DNA from: Adenanthera pavonina | Taxonomy: Eukaryota > Streptophyta > Magnoliopsida > Fabales > Fabaceae | Direction: 5' to 3' | Assembly (NCBI GenBank): GCA_026686845.1 | Contig: JAIVEN010000014.1 | Span: forward strand, 13,378,001-13,442,000 | DNA length: 64,000 nucleotides | Shown: piece after piece, positions 61,900 to 64,000 of the stretch | How the letters are laid out: each line of letters begins with the position of its first letter | How positions within the stretch are numbered: position 1 is the first letter of the stretch | The notes under the pieces: generated by a model | Databases searched by the model: none | Told to the model about the DNA's origin: nothing | Seen by the model: the letters and a program-made list of their open reading frames with translations, nothing else | Translations under genes and position numbers: made by a program

Positions 61900-64000
61900 A
61901 CCAAAAGTTAAAAACTTAGAAGCATTATAGAAGGAAGGCGTGCTGAGGTGGACTGTGTGTACAGAGTGGGGAGTGGTCCTCACTTCTCACGCCCATGACA
62001 TAATCATCGGAGGGACCTTACACTTTCGTCGTCATCGTGACGTTCTCCGTCAGACACGTGGCGTTATATTTTATTTTCCCTCAGGCGAGGAGGATTGTGG
62101 GCTCCCATGGTGGACGCTAAGCCAATTATGGACATCTATCATCTACAGTGCCTCAATATATGCTGCCATTAGTAGTGTACTCCGCATAGGAGGAAAATGA
62201 AATTTATTACCAGTAAAATAAGAGTAAATATTTAAATTATGAGGATTATAAAAAATTTAAAACCGACAATTATAAATCCCACGTGTCCATCAGTCGTTTG
62301 CCGGAGTAAACAACAGTGCGGATGCAGAGCCTCCGCTCCCATGATCTCAACCAGTATCTATTAAATTTTTAATTAAATAAATTTACACAACTAATAATAT
62401 ATCCATATTTCTAATAAAATTTTAGGAAGTTAATGATTAATGCTTATTTTACTTTTCTGGAGTTTTGAATTTTTAGGCTCTTTTTATAATTTATCGCCAC
62501 ATCAATTATATTTTTATTTCTTTATCTCGCAATTATTTTGACACTACCATGCATTTTTTATTTTTAGCTAGACTTATTGAAACATGCGTGACACAGGAAA
62601 AGAAAATTTTGGAGAGAGGAATATTGTATTATTTTTTCCTGTAGTGAAATCTTGTTATTTTGTAGTTAAGTTAGCTAACTCCTCGTCTGTTCACACAGTG
62701 GATGAGTTGCTTTTGGTTGATTAAGAATATGTGTGCAGTGGGCGGTAACAGTATATATGTAGGGAATGAAGTCTAATGGATAGGGAGGTGACATATGTGT
62801 GTGTGTGTGGGGAATGAAGTCCAATATATGGCTAGGGAGGTGACATATACTGTACATGTGTGTATGTACACACACACATATAGAGCTTAAATGAGTTTAG
62901 TGTGGGCAACTTTAAACGCAGGATGTGTTGCGACTTTCTTGTGAGGAAAGGCTTACAATTGATTGGATGGATGGGTAGATTCCAAATCTGTGATGGATTG
63001 GATCCACTCTTGTCATCCCTTCTCACTGCCCTTCAGCATCTTTTGTCTCTGCAAGTGGCACGATCTGCTCTCCATTGCTCGCCACCACCTTCAACCTGTA
63101 TAAGGTCCATACTTAAATAGTAACATTTAAAACAACGTCGAAACTTAACTTTTCTAATTACTTTCAACCAAATAAAACTTCAATTTTTTATATATAGTTT
63201 ATTTCTTATAATATTATGTATCTTAATTTATTTCTTTAAAAAACTTGGTATTTTTTCCCTCTGATGGATGGGAGAGGAGAAATGATAACTTGCGGAAAAA
63301 TATTCAAGGGTTGCAAGGATCGAGCCTGGTGAAATACACAGAGAAATATTGAAGAATAAGAAAAAAAGTAGCATGAACATAATTGTACAGTTCATGATTT
63401 GTCCATATATATACAGTGTAACTCTACTTAAATTTTATATTTTATATTGATCGATGATTGAGAGATTGAGAATACATATATATATACAAAAATCCTCAGA
63501 AGAAAGAGATCTTGGCAAATATTAATTATAAAACGTGCATGGAGCAAAATTTGAAGGGTACCAATAGACATGAAATGAGAGCATTAATTAATTGTATAAA
63601 ACTTAACAAACTTCTTTAACTCTCGGGATTACCCACCAGGCTCGCATGTATATATTGTCACCATCATCTTCCTTTAAGTGCTGTCTACACACAAAAAAAC
63701 CAACTAGTATTACCCCAAACATTTCTATCTCTTATCACCAATAATACTGTTGAATCACCTGCAGATCATTGATGACCGTCCATTATTAATTCAAAGTTCA
63801 AACCATTACCAAAATTGGTAAAAAAGAAATTTTACACTAAAGTCGAAAGAAATTGACTTATGGTGGGCTGGAGTTGCAAGGTCCTTATGCCGGTTGATTT
63901 TATAAATTATTAGTTGCATATATATATATATATGTATGGATCGCAACACAGACCATGCTTCATTGATATATATGGTGCTCCATTTATCTCGCTAGAGACA
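61900..64000. other. Intergenic to the window end, no gene seen
   Basis: A GC-richer stretch at 61935-62120 contains bZIP-type motifs (TGACGTT, ACACGTGG); CCACGTGTCC occurs near 62280. A diverged ~50-bp tandem duplication is at 62762-62848. Otherwise the DNA is AT-rich with (TA)n runs. No supported ORF was found. Confidence 0.45.
62762..62848. repeat. Two-copy ~50-bp tandem duplication with (GT)n
   Basis: GGGAATGAAGTCTAAT...TAGGGAGGTGACATAT (62762-62795) recurs as GGGAATGAAGTCCAAT...TAGGGAGGTGACATAT (62811-62848). A (GT)n tract separates the two copies. Confidence 0.8.

Noticed and set aside
1..64000. CRISPR arrays, phage genes or bacterial-type operons
   Set aside because: None seen. Introns, TATA boxes, LINEs, MITEs and plant gene families show eukaryotic plant nuclear DNA.

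Overview
This is plant nuclear DNA, almost certainly from a eudicot. The genes have GT-AG introns, including a 9-nt mini-exon in an invertase. They encode plant-specific families: a sphingolipid delta-8 desaturase, a CC-type glutaredoxin, an NDR1/HIN1-like protein and a plant-type FTSH4 protease. AT-rich intergenic DNA between them is filled with degenerate transposons. The species cannot be named from the sequence.

Layout. 1-2.3 kb: 3' end of a ceramidase-like membrane protein gene (+). 2.3-13.4 kb: no convincing protein gene. It holds MITEs, a tandem repeat split by a MITE, a Copia-type solo LTR, a tRNA-derived SINE, and an unidentified snRNA-type transcription unit near 8.4-8.55 kb. 13.58-14.40 kb: intronless NHL/LEA-2 gene (+). 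18.68-20.02 kb: intronless desaturase (-). 21.92-29.07 kb: seven-exon alpha/beta hydrolase (-), whose fifth intron carries a 3.2-kb RTE-type LINE on the opposite strand. 29.2-35.9 kb: very AT-rich duplicated DNA and a second RTE fragment. 35.9-39.7 kb: broken partial duplicate of the 5' half of FTSH4 (-). 40.1-41.1 kb: L1-type LINE remnant. 43.73-49.49 kb: intact seven-exon FTSH4 (-). 51.39-53.75 kb: seven-exon GH32 enzyme (+) with unusual substitutions. 54.57-58.30 kb: two-exon ADP/ATP carrier of the plasma-membrane ANT type (+). 60.55-60.97 kb: CC-type glutaredoxin (-) with TGACG motifs upstream. 61.1-64 kb: AT-rich, no gene seen.

The genes do not form a pathway and are an ordinary plant gene neighbourhood. 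The observations most worth checking are the structured snRNA-type unit at 8.4-8.55 kb, the FTSH4 duplication, the substitutions in the GH32 enzyme, and the TGACG cluster upstream of the glutaredoxin. Exon boundaries were worked out by eye from splice consensus, reading frame and family knowledge. No database or RNA evidence was available.
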